A DNA stretch of 64,000 bases from Dromaius novaehollandiae (GCF_036370855.1 NC_088130.1:69230941-69294940), one strand, 5' to 3'; counted from the stretch's first letter, positions 35,360-47,282 are shown. Notes: generated by a model from the letters alone, not told the origin. Numbers and translations: made by a program.

Positions 35360-36160
35360 GGCTCAGACGCGGAGCGAGCCGAGAGGAGCGAGCGCGGCGG
35401 TGAGAGGGTCTCTGCTGCCGGCGTTTCCGCTCCCAGTGGCCGCCTTCCGCCGGATTTGGCCCCCGTCGGCCCAAAAGCTGTTTGCCATCCGCTTGGGAAG
35501 CCGTGGTGAAGGGGGAAGAAATCGGTTGAGCTGTTCTCCTTAGAGCAAGAACATCTGCAGCATCTTTCCTAGCTAAATGGCTCTTCAGAGGTGACCTCGA
35601 GCCCACCCTGCGATGCTGCTGGCAGTGGGGAAAGTTTCTAGGGAGTTTGGCGCAAGCTGCTCCCCTGGACGCGTGCAGGTCAGCGGCAGGAGCGCATGTC
35701 GGGCCTTTGGGAAGATCAGAGCCCGTGCAAGGATTTGCGGCAGCGCAGGCAGAGCCCGCGGAGGCACCGCGCTCCCAGCCCCCATCCCGGGGGATTAGCG
35801 CCTGTCGGAAAGCCGGGCGAGCAGGTAGGCACGGCTCGTCTGCGGCAGCCGGGATGCACCGTGATTGACAGCGGGCTGCTGATGTCTGCGAGATGACAGG
35901 CTCCGACTTCTGAAGAAGAGCTTAATTAGCTCCGCTCCAAGAGGTCCATTCTCCCCTTCACACGCGTGCGTAGCTCCAATTGACACTAATGTGAGTTATC
36001 TCCCGGGAGGAGAATAGACCCGAAAGAGCGTGGGGAGAGAAAAGGCGATGGGGGGAGGAGGTGTGGGGGGCAGGATGCGCCGGGAGGAGATGCTCCTGGA
36101 CGGAAACGGGCCCGGCTGCCCATGGGGATGCCCCGAGCCACAGGGCGACGTGGTCTCATC
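35360..36160. promoter_or_regulatory. Interior CpG-dense patch in intron 1
   Basis: GC- and CpG-rich in two parts (35360-35480 and 35640-35880), with a G-rich run at 36048-36071 (G6, then GGAGGAGG, then G6). It includes a donor-like cag|gtaggc at about 35825. It could be an alternative promoter, an enhancer, or simply a GC-rich remnant. No start site or exon can be shown. Confidence 0.35.
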
Positions 36161-37513
36161 ATCTCCCTTTCACTTGCCCGGGGTCCGGGTGTGCACGGTG
36201 CTGCAGATGCTGCCCCGAGGGCGAATCCCTGGGAGACCCCCTTCCCCGGCTCTTCTCCTTGGGAGCACGTGGCAAAGTTTCCCTGGTCCCGACAGCAGCT
36301 GGATCAGGGATAGAGATGTGGTTACTGTGGGGCACAGAAGAGGACACACACGTGTTGCAGATGGAGGAGAAGCTTTGCAAAACACCAAAACGCAAGTGGA
36401 TTCGGCGCATGAACTAAAGCTCCTGCTGAAACTCCAGTACAGACGAGAGCGAGCGGAAGCGGAGTGAGACGTAAGCCGCAGAAATGATGGATGGCTGGGT
36501 TTGGCCCGGCTGTGCATGGCGAAGGAGCTGCCGGCCGTAATTAAACGGCGGATAAATGGAAACGCGCGTGGTCGCCGCTAACTAAAGAGCGTGATAAATG
36601 AGTTATATACTCCGTCGTGTTCATGCATCGCCCGCTGCGGGTTGATGCGTTCGCGCTGTTTTTCTCCTCCTCCTGCCCCAGGCAGCCTGCCTGCGGAAGG
36701 AAGGTGGATGGGGTGTGATGCGCTTGAAATCGGCTGAAGCTCCCCGTTGGCCCGTGTCCCCGTCGTCTCTGGAGGGACGTTGCTGACAGGTTGCACTGAA
36801 ACGCGAGTCGCGGTCCTGGGGGTTCCTCCCCTGTCCTTCGCCCCGCTGCAGCTCCCCGGAGCCCACGCGGCATTAAGGGCTTTTCTGGGGCGCGTGTTGG
36901 GCAAGAAGGGAAACAAGTCGAGAGCCGTAGACTTGCCCGTTAAACGCATTGCCAAGACTGAAAGCGGTGTCATTGCATTCATTTTTTTTTCTCTTTTTGC
37001 CAGTGAAAATAATACGGTGCATCGGGGCAGTTTATGTGGTCGGTGTACGTCCTGATGTATTTCAGATACCTCGGGAGATGTCCGCGGTGGCAGCATGTTT
37101 CATTCGAGATGGCTCCCTCCCGCAGGCTCCATTCATTAACAACGCCGCGGAGTAGCGAGAGATTAAATCACTGCAGTAAAAAAATATATATGGGCATTAA
37201 TGAAGGTCAGGAAGATATTTGCCAACCTAAGGGAAATAAGCCTGTATTATAATAAGACCCAAATTCTAAATTTTTCAGCTGTTTTGACTTAGCTGCTTTA
37301 TGGCATCAATGCAAAGTGCCTTAAGAGCCAGAGGAAAATTAATTTAAATTCGCAATAAACGTATACACAAATGCAGATTATACAGAGCTTTTCCATCTTC
37401 TGTTCTTCCACTTTTATTTTTTATTGGAATTTGACTGAATAACACAATAAATAGATAAAGTGGTCTCCTCAGAACATAATAAAAAGTAGGATTAATTTAC
37501 ATAGATAACATAA
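36161..37513 (+). other. DCC: DCC intron 1, mixed sequence
   Basis: No exon supported. 36536-36620 has cgtaattaaacgg and ataaatgagttatat strings next to CpG-rich DNA, a mix often seen in developmental enhancers. Overlapping frames on both strands at 36541-37096 have no recognised product. Confidence 0.45.
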
Positions 37514-37550
37514 ATGACTATATTTAAACAACAGATGTTTAAATAGTCAT
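37514..37550. other. Imperfect stem-loop palindrome
   Basis: The left arm atgactatatttaaaca (37514-37530) and right arm tgtttaaatagtcat (37536-37550) pair over 15 bases with a two-base bulge and a five-base loop (acaga). It is AT-rich, so it could arise by slippage. It shows no terminal duplications of a mobile element. Confidence 0.6.
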
Positions 37551-38580
37551 AACATACAGCCATGGTATAAGCTCAGATTGAACTTGCAATACCTTCGTCT
37601 ATGGAAAAATACATAACAGTCACTCCAAAAGCCAAATTTTAGCTCTCTGATGCCCATAATAGGCTTGAAAAATGTGTATATTGGGCGATTTCAAAGTAGT
37701 TTTTAGAAGTTAGGGTCTGCGCGTGTTGAAAAGGGGTTCGGAGGGATTCATGACTCTCAGCTGGCTGACACAGGACAACGTGGCACAGGTTTACAACGTT
37801 TACAGGTGCACACACAGCTCGAGAGGTTGTTGTTTCAGGGTGAGGTGCTGGAGGTGAAGTCCTGAGTCCGTCCCTCGGTCTTTCCCTGCACGGCCAGGAC
37901 AGATCTCCACTGCTGACACGTGGCACAGGCCGGGTGGAAGTGCTGGCACTCGAGGTCCAAGGCAGACAGGAGATGGGACATTTTCCTAGCAAGGCTGGGT
38001 CTCCATCCCAGGAGCAGTGTGGAGCACATCCAGGTCCCCTCTTGGAGATCCCAACCGCCCGCTGCTTCAGCCTGCCCTGGGCTGCTCTGTGTTCATTTTA
38101 GATATAGCAGAACAAGGAGCAGTTGTTCTCCAGCCCAAACCTCAAGCGAGGCGTGCTGAGCTAAGAGCACTGCCGCTACAACTGGGCTGTTTGGGGAAAT
38201 GGAGGAGTTAAGTGCCTGAAATTCCCCGTGTAGCTTCTGGAGGCACCTTGGAGGACTGTGGCTAAAAGCCAGCGTTCTTAAATCTCAACTGGAAGCTCAC
38301 GAAGAAGCCCTGAGCAGTGGCAGGATTAGGTCCTGGGCTTGTTTCGATTCCTGGTCGCTTGTGTCTATTTTATGTTCAGATTCTATAAACCAAATCTTTA
38401 TATTTCTTTCTTTTTTCAAAGAAATTCCGTCTGACACAGGCTGATGCTGCTGATAGCTACAAAACATCTTCCTTTTTGGCTGAGGCTGTGTCGTAGTCTC
38501 TGAGCTTCCTTGCTGCCTGACAATCAAGATACAGTTCATTTTCTTCTGAGGAGAAAATGTTATGAAGAAAATATGTTTCT

Positions 38581-38627
38581 CTTTTTTTTTTCAGGATGTA
38601 ATGAATGCACCTTTTTTTTTTTTTTAG
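38581..38627 (+). repeat. Two T runs ending in AG (T10 and T14)
   Basis: T10 at 38582-38591 followed by cag, and T14 at 38612-38625 followed by ag. Each is a textbook polypyrimidine tract plus AG on the + strand, 33 bases apart. No open, donor-ended exon follows, so they are recorded as simple repeats with splice-site-like form. Confidence 0.75.
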
Positions 38628-39689
38628 CTGAATTCTGCAGGCAATAAACACTAAACAAGGGAAAGAAAGGAAAAAGGCGCATTCAAAACCTGCTCACATA
38701 CTCTGTGTTTTCTGCTGTTATTACTTTGGATCAGGTTATGAAGAGCACCGTGGATGGGGCAGATTTGGGGAGATGATCCACATCTCCCAGGTCCCTCAGG
38801 ACCCTCAGGAATGAGGTTACCTTTGGGCTTGTGCAAAACCAGACTCGTATTAGGGCGAAAGCATTGCATTTGTGGTTTGTGGAGCTTATCACAGCAGTTC
38901 ATTCCAATGGCACCATCCGGGAGAGCTGGGCCGAACTCGTTTTGCTCGATGTGAGTTTGCTGCTGGCTCCCGTGGCAGCAGCACCTTCTTCCCCTGGCTC
39001 CCCGGGATACTCCCCGCAGTGGTGTAATGAATTGCTTTTCGTGTTTGCAAATCTGTCTTGCTTTTCCTGCTGGAGATGGTGCTTTGAATCTGTACCCTTC
39101 CAGCTTTGATTAATGGACTCTTGAAGTAAAAGGCTTTCATCCATGAAAGATAAGCCCTCACACACAGCCACCCTAAACAAAGTCTCACAAAAGCAACTTG
39201 ACTGCCTTCCTGCTCAGAAAACAAGAGGACTTTCAGGTCCGGTTTTTCAAAGGCACATCAGCCGTGCCCACAAATAGGTCTGTAAGCAGAGAAATGGGGT
39301 AATCTACCTTAGCTGCGTGGTGTGTCCACGAGAGGATAGTACCTCAAAGTTTGACCTAACGCTAACGCCGGTTCTGTGCATTTGCTTCGTATGCTCTGCT
39401 ATTACCAGCTAAATATAAGTGTTGTTCTTAAGGGTTCTGCAGTAACCTATAGCCTCTGAGACCACTTTGGGGCTGTGACTAGGCACTTCTAGAGCCGGTA
39501 CGGCATTCCTGCGTTTTGCCTCCCAACTTATTGTATCCAAAGAGGACAAGATATCTGGAAAGTTTAAAAATCAGTGGGGAGAGAAAAGAAAATCTGAGAA
39601 TGATGCAAGCGTGACCTTGGATGCCAGGTGATTTCCTTCTGGTGAAGAGAGCTTCCCTTGTGATGAGATAAATGGGACTGTAGAATCAT

Positions 39690-39850
39690 TTCCTAGTGTA
39701 AGATTGTGGAAGATCTATTGCCTAGATCATTTAAACCTGAGCTGGATAATGGCAGTCTTTAAAGTAATGTTTGGCCTTGTCTCATATTGCTAGATAAAGC
39801 TCCCCTGCTATAGCTATCTTCATTTGCGTGGAGGTGGGACCTCCTGCATG
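39690..39850 (+). mobile_element. Possible decayed CR1 LINE 3' fragment
   Basis: The strings attgtggaagatct, ctagatcatttaaacctg and gagctggataat follow the order of a conserved part near the 3' end of avian CR1 elements (gttgtgga, then gagatattcaaaacc, then cctggac), as I recall it. The usual 8-bp ATTCTATG end repeats were not found. Heavily mutated if real. Confidence 0.3.
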
Positions 39851-42579
39851 AAGGCCTAGGACCAGGAGCACGTGGCCACCATCAGAGATGGGATCTGCAA
39901 TTGGAAATTATTGGGATTGCTGAGATTAAAGTAGCAGTATAAAATTGCCAAGATTTTAAGATGTCCTGTTCCTGAAGTGTATGTCCGATAGCTCTGTTTG
40001 CAAAAGGGAGCCGAATCTCAGAGGCTTTATTCAGCCGCTGGCCATGCTGCCTGATGGCGTGAGGCCCTGTGTGCTCAGAGAGGAAGGGCCAAATCCCAAA
40101 CTTTAGTCTCAAGTTTTGCTCACCCAAGGCAGGGCCAAACTTGTCTTGGTTTGGGTTGTTATACAATTGCCCACTGTTTTTTGCTTATGCTGCTGTGATA
40201 CCTAGGGGCAAACACGGTGCTGTTTTGTAGGCTGATGGGTGCACAGATTGGAAATAGTGATCCTTCCTGGACTAATTGTGTGTGCTAAATTAGGACAAAA
40301 TATAGGGCTGTACCACGAGGGTCTGGAGCAGAGCAGGGGGAGAAGAAAGTGATCCATGAGACAGGCACTAGTTGCACAGCCAGCAGCATCCAATAACCTC
40401 ACCGGTACGGAGCATTTTATTGACATCATGACAAAACTGACTCTTCAGGAGGGATTGGGCAAAGTCAGCAGAATCAGAGGTCCCAGGCAAACGTATCTGT
40501 CATGATGGATAGCAGAGTTTGGGTAGATATTAGTTAATTTTGCTGAACTTTGGGCATGTAATTCAGGGTGCTGAAATATTAATATTGCTACATCTAATGA
40601 CAGGAGCTCCATACTGGCAAATGTCTTAGGGTTTTTAGTTAAACAAGGAGCAATCATGTTAACAAAGGTAACACAACCGATTAGGAAATCTCTATGCCGC
40701 ATCTCTGCCTGTGGATGCTATTAAAGTGTCAGCTCCGCATGAATACCAGTATTAACAGTGTAGTCAAACTTTAATGATTTACAACAATGGGTGCTGTATC
40801 AGCAGGGAGAGCCGAGGAAAAAACAAACCTAGAGGGAAACAAATGACGGGAGGAGAAGATAGTACAAGTGAGTGAACTTGAAATTACAGGAAAACAAAAT
40901 GCAAACTGCTGCAATGGGGAAGAGGTGCTTCTGCGTGATCTGATATATGGTTTTTGGGCTGAAAACTTTCCAGTTGTACTGGGATGCTGGAGATTTTCTG
41001 GTCTTTTGCCCACTTTGAGTTCATAGTGCTGCTAAAGTATCATATCACATGGCAAAGTATGTGAAAATGGTGAAGGTAAACATGACTTAATTATCTTTTG
41101 GCTCCTGGGATGGTCCATGCGTACATGATTCTTGATCCTAAGAGCACACAGGCTTGAGCCAAATGCTGCAGTAATGTCCGTGGCCACGTTCCTGCTCCGT
41201 CTGGGTTATACTGAATTGTGCCAGGGTTTATTTCTGGTATAAATCCAGCTTACTTGGCAGGGTACAAGGTAGGGAGATGGGAGGTAGTGAAGAGCAGTAT
41301 GAGGAACATGTTGTTCGGTCCCTGGCCTATTTAGTTCCATAACTCATTTTAAATATTAATTCACCAGCTCGTGTTTAAGAAACAGTCTTCTCTCCCAGCA
41401 TTGAAACTGCACTATCCCTCCACCGGTCCTCAAAAACAAGAGAAAAATTGTAGCCTTGGCAGAGGATGCTTGTTTAAAAATCCCAGCAAGATAGCTAATA
41501 GTGGCTCTACAGTTTTCCCAGAATTACACCTCAATCCTTTGTTATTCCTGTCTTGCCGAGTTTTGCCTGATGTTCTCTCAGGCTCCTTCTCCCACAGCTG
41601 GACGGTTCCTCCTGTGTGAACCCTGTGCCTGCTTCTTGTCCCTCGTTTCCTCCGTCAGAGCCGCACCAGCCCTTCAGCAGGGGTGCAGGAACCGACGGTT
41701 CCCGCTCCACCTGCACGTCCGCTACAGGCCTCGCCGCTGCGCTAGTCGAGGTCTTGTGCTGCTTTCTTGGGTGGGTTTGTTTGTCCACAGCGGAGGCAAA
41801 CTCCTGGGGTGGGGAGGTTGCAGTAAAATCCAGTTAGACAACCAGCAAGGGATGGGGAGCTATAAAATATACAGGTGACAAGCAGTGATGGTCATGCTGT
41901 CATGCCATTGCTTGAGTGTTGCCTCCTCATACTCTGTCATGGATATTTCTGAGCAGCTTGCTATCTTGATACCTAAAATATCTAACACAAACGTGACAGT
42001 CTCTTCCTTCAGATACAGCTGTTCTTTTACAGCAATTTAGGATTACATTAAAGAGCCCTTTCAGAAAAGAAGGCATGGCATGAAGAATTAGAGATGTGAA
42101 GGAGGAAAAGGTGGTAGTTTTGTGGATCTCTCATGGGAATTTTAACCAGGATCAAATGCTCTACGTGAGGACGTTCAGCTGGTGCGAGGAACTTTGGGCA
42201 TGATGCAGGGATTGCCCTGGGAAGCTGTTGTGCAGCGTTGATGATTGTGCCAGAGGTCAGGGCTGATGACAATAACCATCTTTCTGGTTTTGATGTCCAC
42301 AGCTAAGATCCAAAACTCTGTGGGCTGATCCCACCTAATTTTAGACACGCGGTAAAGTTGCCTAAATCAAGGATCTTTTGGCTGTGCCTGCAGCCCAGGG
42401 ACAGAGGTGGTCTGCAGGGACAGCCCCGCTGTGCCAAGGGCCTCTTCTCCCGTGCACTGCAGGGAGAGCAGTGGGAGACTCAGCTCCTCCTTGACGCGGT
42501 GGCATGTCCATGTAAGTGACCTTTACCTCCTCTGGTACCTTCATGCTTTTCTCTCTGCATTCATTAGCACTGCCGTATT

Positions 42580-43025
42580 TTAGCAACTCCGCGCTCGCTG
42601 CTTCTGCAAACTGCCCCGTTGCCAGGGGTGTCGCGTTCAGCCACGTCCCTCGGTCCCGACGCAGCTGGGCCGTCCCGTAGCTGCCGGTGGCAGTCCTCCC
42701 CTCGCGCTTTCTGCGGGTGGGAATAGCCCGGCTCAGCTGTGCCTGGCGGCTCCGGCTGCGGCAGTCGCAGCGTTGCCCAAACTCCTGCGTTGCGCTCCCG
42801 CTCCGCAGCTGCTTGACTCTGTAATTGCATTATTTAACAGCAGCGCTGCAAGGCGTTTTGCGACGGCAGTCGGAGGGCAAGGCGGCGCGGCGCGAACCCA
42901 CCTTGCCTTGCCACGTCTGCATTTGTTTTCTGCCTGGCGCTTTTAATAAGGGCTAACGCTGCGATCAGAGCCCGGGAGCGTCACGAATCCTGCGTGGGTC
43001 GCAGGCGCTGGCGACACGTTCGATT
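42580..43025. promoter_or_regulatory. Interior CpG-dense patch in intron 1
   Basis: CpG-rich throughout, with ggcggcgcggcgcgaac near 42882-42898 and many cgc/gcg strings. It ends 110 bases before the GT array. Function unknown. No exon was seen. Confidence 0.35.
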
Positions 43026-43132
43026 CCCACTAAATACTTTCTGTTGTTTCGGATAGGGAGATTTATAACATCTGGTTATGGTGACACCGTTACCCATGCA
43101 GCTGCTGTCGTTGCAGAATAGCAGAGCCGGGA

Positions 43133-43146
43133 TGTGTGCGTGCGTG

Positions 43147-43188
<42 letters not shown>
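43133..43188 (+). repeat. (TG)n microsatellite
   Basis: Begins with interrupted tgtgtgcgtgcg units and becomes a pure run of 17 TG units at 43155-43188. Alternating purine-pyrimidine sequence of this length can adopt Z-DNA and is usually length-polymorphic. Confidence 0.95.
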
Positions 43189-43189
<1 letters not shown>

Positions 43190-44859
43190 CGGCATCGATA
43201 GCAGTTGCTTGTAGTCTCCGTTGCTCGACACGATCCCCGAAGCTACAGCTCGCCCAGGACGCAGCTAGATGTTTTCCTTGGGTTTTTCTGCTCTACATTT
43301 AAGCACCGGGGAAGGGAGCTTCTCGTCCTCGCTGTGTTTCCCCTCGCTGGCCCGGCGGCGTCGGTCGGCTGTGCCGAAGAGCTCGCCCTGGCACGGCTCC
43401 TCGTCTCAGGGGCGGCATTCCCGGGGGTAAGACCCTTTCAGAGCCAGTCCCCAATTTTTTGGAAAGTCTCCCTAAAAGGTGCGTGCAAATGATACTCCTG
43501 CCGGTGTTTCGAGTACCGGGACCCCTCTCTTTCTTACGGGACTTGGCCCCTAGGTATAGTCAAGACCGGAGTTCCCAAATCTTGGTGCAGCTTGTGCAGC
43601 ACTGGTGGGACAGGTGAACGAAGCAAACTTGCGTCAGACCCCTCCGCTCCGGCTGTCCCGCAGAGCAGTGGGATGAAGGCACGGGAAGGAAGAGGGCTGA
43701 ACCTTATTTTTGGCAGCAGCTGACGGCGAAGCTGCAGCGTTTAACACTTGGGTTAAGTCAGGTGGAGCGGTGAGCAGTGCCGTGGTGCGACGGGCCTTCG
43801 GGAAGCTGCTGGGAGTTGGGTTTGGTCCCCGTGGAAGAAGGGACTTCTGTGGCATTTTTGGCTGCTGGTTGAAGAGCAGTCGGGATCGGATGCTGCAACT
43901 GCCTTTAGCCTTTTTGTAACCAGGGGCTCGTGAACGACTGGCTGAGGAGGGGGGAGAGGGATTGGCACCTCTGTCCCCTCCGGTGCCAGCACCAGCAGGG
44001 TCTAGAGATAACAGGTCTGGGCAGAGCGGACCGACCCGTCCAGCCTGGCCTCAGCTGCGGGATGTACGGAGGCACCGTGGGAAAGCACCGTAAACTAGCA
44101 CTTTGAACCACTCTCCTGCTCCTTCCAAGAGCGTTGCCCTCACAGCTGGCTTTGGGAACCGGCTGCCAGAGTTGCTAAGAGATCGGCAGTCGCAAAAATT
44201 TTGTCCCCGGCATGTCATGAAGAGGCAGGGAAGCAGAGTTCACGGCTGGAGAGATGTCTGTGATGGCTGATTAGAAAACAAGTCCCTCCTGACCGCGAAT
44301 TAGGTGCTGTGTCACCTAACACGGAGCAGAGAGACCCCAAAAAGGGTGCTTACGCTCCGTATGGGGACTAAGGAACAACCTCAGAGAGTTTTTGTACCGG
44401 CTTCCAAAGAGCAATGACGGTGAAGACACTGCATCAAAATACACTGTAGTTCCAGCAAAAGGCACGTGCTAGTGATACGGGAAAGCTTTCTTCCTCCTCC
44501 CGCTTGCAAGAGTCACGTTTGTGAATCCTAAACCTGCTTTTGCTGCTGAGAGCTGAATGCTAGGCTGGGTTTAAGTATGAAGAAGGTAGAGGTGGCAAAT
44601 AACTGTGCCAGGAAGTTTAACATTTTCTTTTCAATGTGCTGCTTTGACATTGCAACCCATGTAAACATTTTTCATCTCCCAACTTTTCATTTTGCTCAAA
44701 CTGGCGTTTTCTAACTGAAAATTGTCCTGGCAGCGGGAAGGGCTTGGTTTTGTTAATTTTTAAGGCTATGGCGGAGGCGGCGGGGGGGAACCCTTACAAA
44801 ACACGCCTAGCACAAATATTGTAATCTGCTCGGAGGATATAATTAGCGATGTTTGTCTG
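43189..44859 (+). other. DCC: DCC intron 1, GC-intermediate sequence
   Basis: No exon supported. CpG-richer around 43320-43420 and 43620-43850. A short G-rich run (ggcggaggcggcggggggg) is near 44769-44787. Confidence 0.5.
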
Positions 44860-45500
44860 AACGCGGTGTTCGCTGGACGCTGGCTGGGTCTGCCGGGGCG
44901 AGGGCGGCTGTGCCCGTGCCGTAGCGGCAGTCGGAGGAGCGCTCCTGCTCCGCAGCGCTTTCTGAGCAGTGTTTCGCACGCTGGAGGCAGAACAAGTCCC
45001 ATCGATCCCAGCTATGCTCCAGAGACCCGGGAGGGAAAAGTGAAGCAGCATCGATTTGGAAGTGGTGGTAATGGGATTGGGGGTGTTGTTTGCGAGGGCT
45101 GGAGAAGAATGAGTGACCTTTCCAGCACGCTCTATCTGCTTAAATCAAGCCATAATAAATGAGGCAGCGTTTTCGGACAAACGAATCGATAGGCCGGCGT
45201 ATGCAGGGGACCTCATATCACATCAGCTAACTGGATTGGACTTCATCGTGTGAGTTATAGCCTCGCGCAGCGTCGCGCGGTCCGCGGGAGCCTCCAGAAA
45301 GCTCAAAGCTCCGAGGGAAAGGCGAAAGGTTTTCTTTGAGAAGCAGCAGATGCTCGCGTGGCTTGGGGCTTCTGCGCGGCCCCGGGGCACGTCTGCTACA
45401 GCCAGCTCGTCTTTCCAGCGAGGCCAGGGAGCACGGCCGAGCGGCCGAGGTGCGCGCGCCGAGACGGGAGCGAGCGCGCCTGGAGGGGCTGTTCGGCATC
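44860..45500. promoter_or_regulatory. Interior CpG-dense patches in intron 1
   Basis: Two CpG-rich parts, 44865-44965 and 45255-45500, the second with gtgcgcgcgccgag (about 45450-45463) and gcgagcgcgcctgg. Frames of 171-181 codons are open on both strands (plus 45336-45851, minus 45227-45772), which reflects base composition. It could be an alternative promoter or enhancer. It is followed by the octamer palindrome at 45799. Confidence 0.35.
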
Positions 45501-45798
45501 CAGCTTTCCCTGGAAATGCTCTCCGGGAGGAAAGCTGCCAGTTGGCCCTTAGTCTGCATTTTCCTCATGTCAAAGAAGGCCTCCCAGTCCCAGATAGCAG
45601 CACACAGGACTTTCCAGCCTGCTCCCGTGCTCAGCACCGTAACACCTTCACCGTGCTCCTCTGCTGCAAACCGGGCGTTAGGGACAGTGTCACAACGAAG
45701 GTACCCGACTGATAGCGGAGGCTGCATCACGAGGAGCTTGGGGAGACTTGCCCATATAATCTTAGCTAGCAAGCTGAGTTGCCTTTATCAAAAAGATT

Positions 45799-45818
45799 AT
45801 GCAAAGGTCTCTTTGCAT
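45799..45818. promoter_or_regulatory. Paired octamer-like palindrome (POU-type site)
   Basis: ATGCAAAG and its exact reverse complement CTTTGCAT are separated by four bases (gtct). ATGCAAA(T/G) is the core bound by POU/Oct factors, and paired inverted cores can bind POU dimers. The second arm also begins a perfect hairpin with gcaaag (ctttgc-att-gcaaag, 45811-45825). The binding role is inferred. Confidence 0.4.
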
Positions 45819-45838
45819 TGCAAAGATCTCTATATACC

Positions 45839-45867
45839 TAATATTAATTAATTAATATTAATTAATA
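45839..45867 (+). repeat. (TTAA)n-like microsatellite
   Basis: ATTAATTA units in a 29-base AT-only stretch, directly after the octamer palindrome region. Confidence 0.85.
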
Positions 45868-46789
45868 CTCTTCGCTAACTATGTAGAGCAGTTTGGCACC
45901 TGCATTATGTGCTTTGGAGAGTATGGACTCCATCCGACCGACTCTGGAGGTCCACCCCTTGGCACAAAGTCACCTCTCAGTCCCATTGCAAAGGTTTTCT
46001 TTTCTGGGAAGTTGTTTGCCCAGCCGTAAATCTTGTTTTACCGTGTGTGAGATGTTCTGCACGATAACAGTCGTGGTAATGCTTTGCACCTCGGCGGCAG
46101 TTCTGTCCCACGAAGGAGCAGGAGTGCTCGAGGGAGGGTTTCGGGTGCGCCGGGCAGTGCATCGAAGCTGGGTCTCCTGCTGCTGCTGGTGCCCACCAGA
46201 AATTCCTAGAAATTATTAGCCCTGATTTTGCAGATGAAGTCCCTGAGAAAAGGGTTGAACTGGCTCAGTCCTGATGCTGTGCTGAATTAGTGGCTAAGCT
46301 CAACCCTGCTCTGCTGCTTCAGCGCCAGTCCCAGACACTCGCTGAGAGGTTTTGTCTGCTGGTCGAGTTGGATTTATCTTGCTTTCTTTCCTTTTTGATT
46401 TACCACCCATTTCCTCTGTGTTTTTCTGTCCCACTCTGAGGAGCAATGTCATGCCCCTTTCCCCAGAAGCTTTCTGCATGCTCATCTTCCCTGTAGTTGC
46501 ATTTTGCACTTAAATAACAGGTTTTGCTCAGGTTTGGGGGTGTTTTCCCCGGGGGGACAGCGTGCCGGGCCATGACCCTTCCTCACGCCGCCCCAGCTTG
46601 CGCTCAAGTGGACCTTCTGCCCGAAGGACGGGAGTCACGCGGCACGTGTGTCCTCGGCGTCCAAGGCGTCCCTCAGCCCTCGCTAATGCATTCACTGCTA
46701 ATTCAATAAGGCGTTTCACACCCCAGAAGCGCCTTTTTGTCAGCACTGAGTCTCCGCACCTGCTCTCCTAAAAGAAGGGGCCTCTTTAA

Positions 46790-46960
46790 TGTGTGTTTTA
46801 CGACTGTGTAGTGCAGCGAGGGAGAAGGCATTATTATTTGGAAATCTCTATGTCAGTACACATTAAATTGGGACTTAGTCATGGGTAATTAGCAAGCATT
46901 GACCCGCACGGTGATTTATGCCATATTTCACAAGCTAAAAATAATCATTTTCCTTAAGAG
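46790..46960. promoter_or_regulatory. Enhancer-like AT-rich block with homeodomain and MEF2 sites
   Basis: Non-repetitive AT-rich block between two CpG-rich patches. It contains taatta at 46886-46891 (homeodomain core) and ctaaaaataa at 46935-46944, an exact match to the MEF2 consensus. This composition and placement are typical of conserved developmental enhancers. Conservation could not be tested here. Confidence 0.35.
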
Positions 46961-47282
46961 CGGAGGTACCGCGTGTTGCAGGACGGAGGGACGGGGCCGG
47001 CAGGGCGCTGGGGCAGCGGGAAGCGCGGTGGCACGTCGGCGGCCGCGGCTCTTCGGCACGGCCCTGCCCTGCAGCCCCCGGGCCGGGTGGCAACGCTCCC
47101 CTTCGCCCCCTTGGCACGCTGTTTGCATCCTTTATCGTATGTACAGCACAAAACTGGTAATTTACCTAGTGCTGAAATGCAATGAATTGCAGTTAAAGCG
47201 GCATCGTTAGGCAGCTGACCTGCCGGCAGTAAACGAAGCTGGTTGTGGATTTCAGAAGACTTCTGGAAAAAAAGACGTGCAA

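Larger units (their letters stand above)
37551..42579 (+). other. DCC: DCC intron 1, plain intronic sequence
   Basis: No exon supported. Contains two T-rich acceptor-like tracts (38581-38627) and a possible CR1 remnant (39690-39850), listed separately. 42318-42362 has cctaattttagac and gcctaaatcaagg, perhaps the same old repeat family as 29380-29480. Confidence 0.5.

Noticed and set aside
45227..45851. Overlapping 181- and 171-codon frames on opposite strands
   Set aside because: Mutually overlapping frames over a CpG patch, best explained by base composition.
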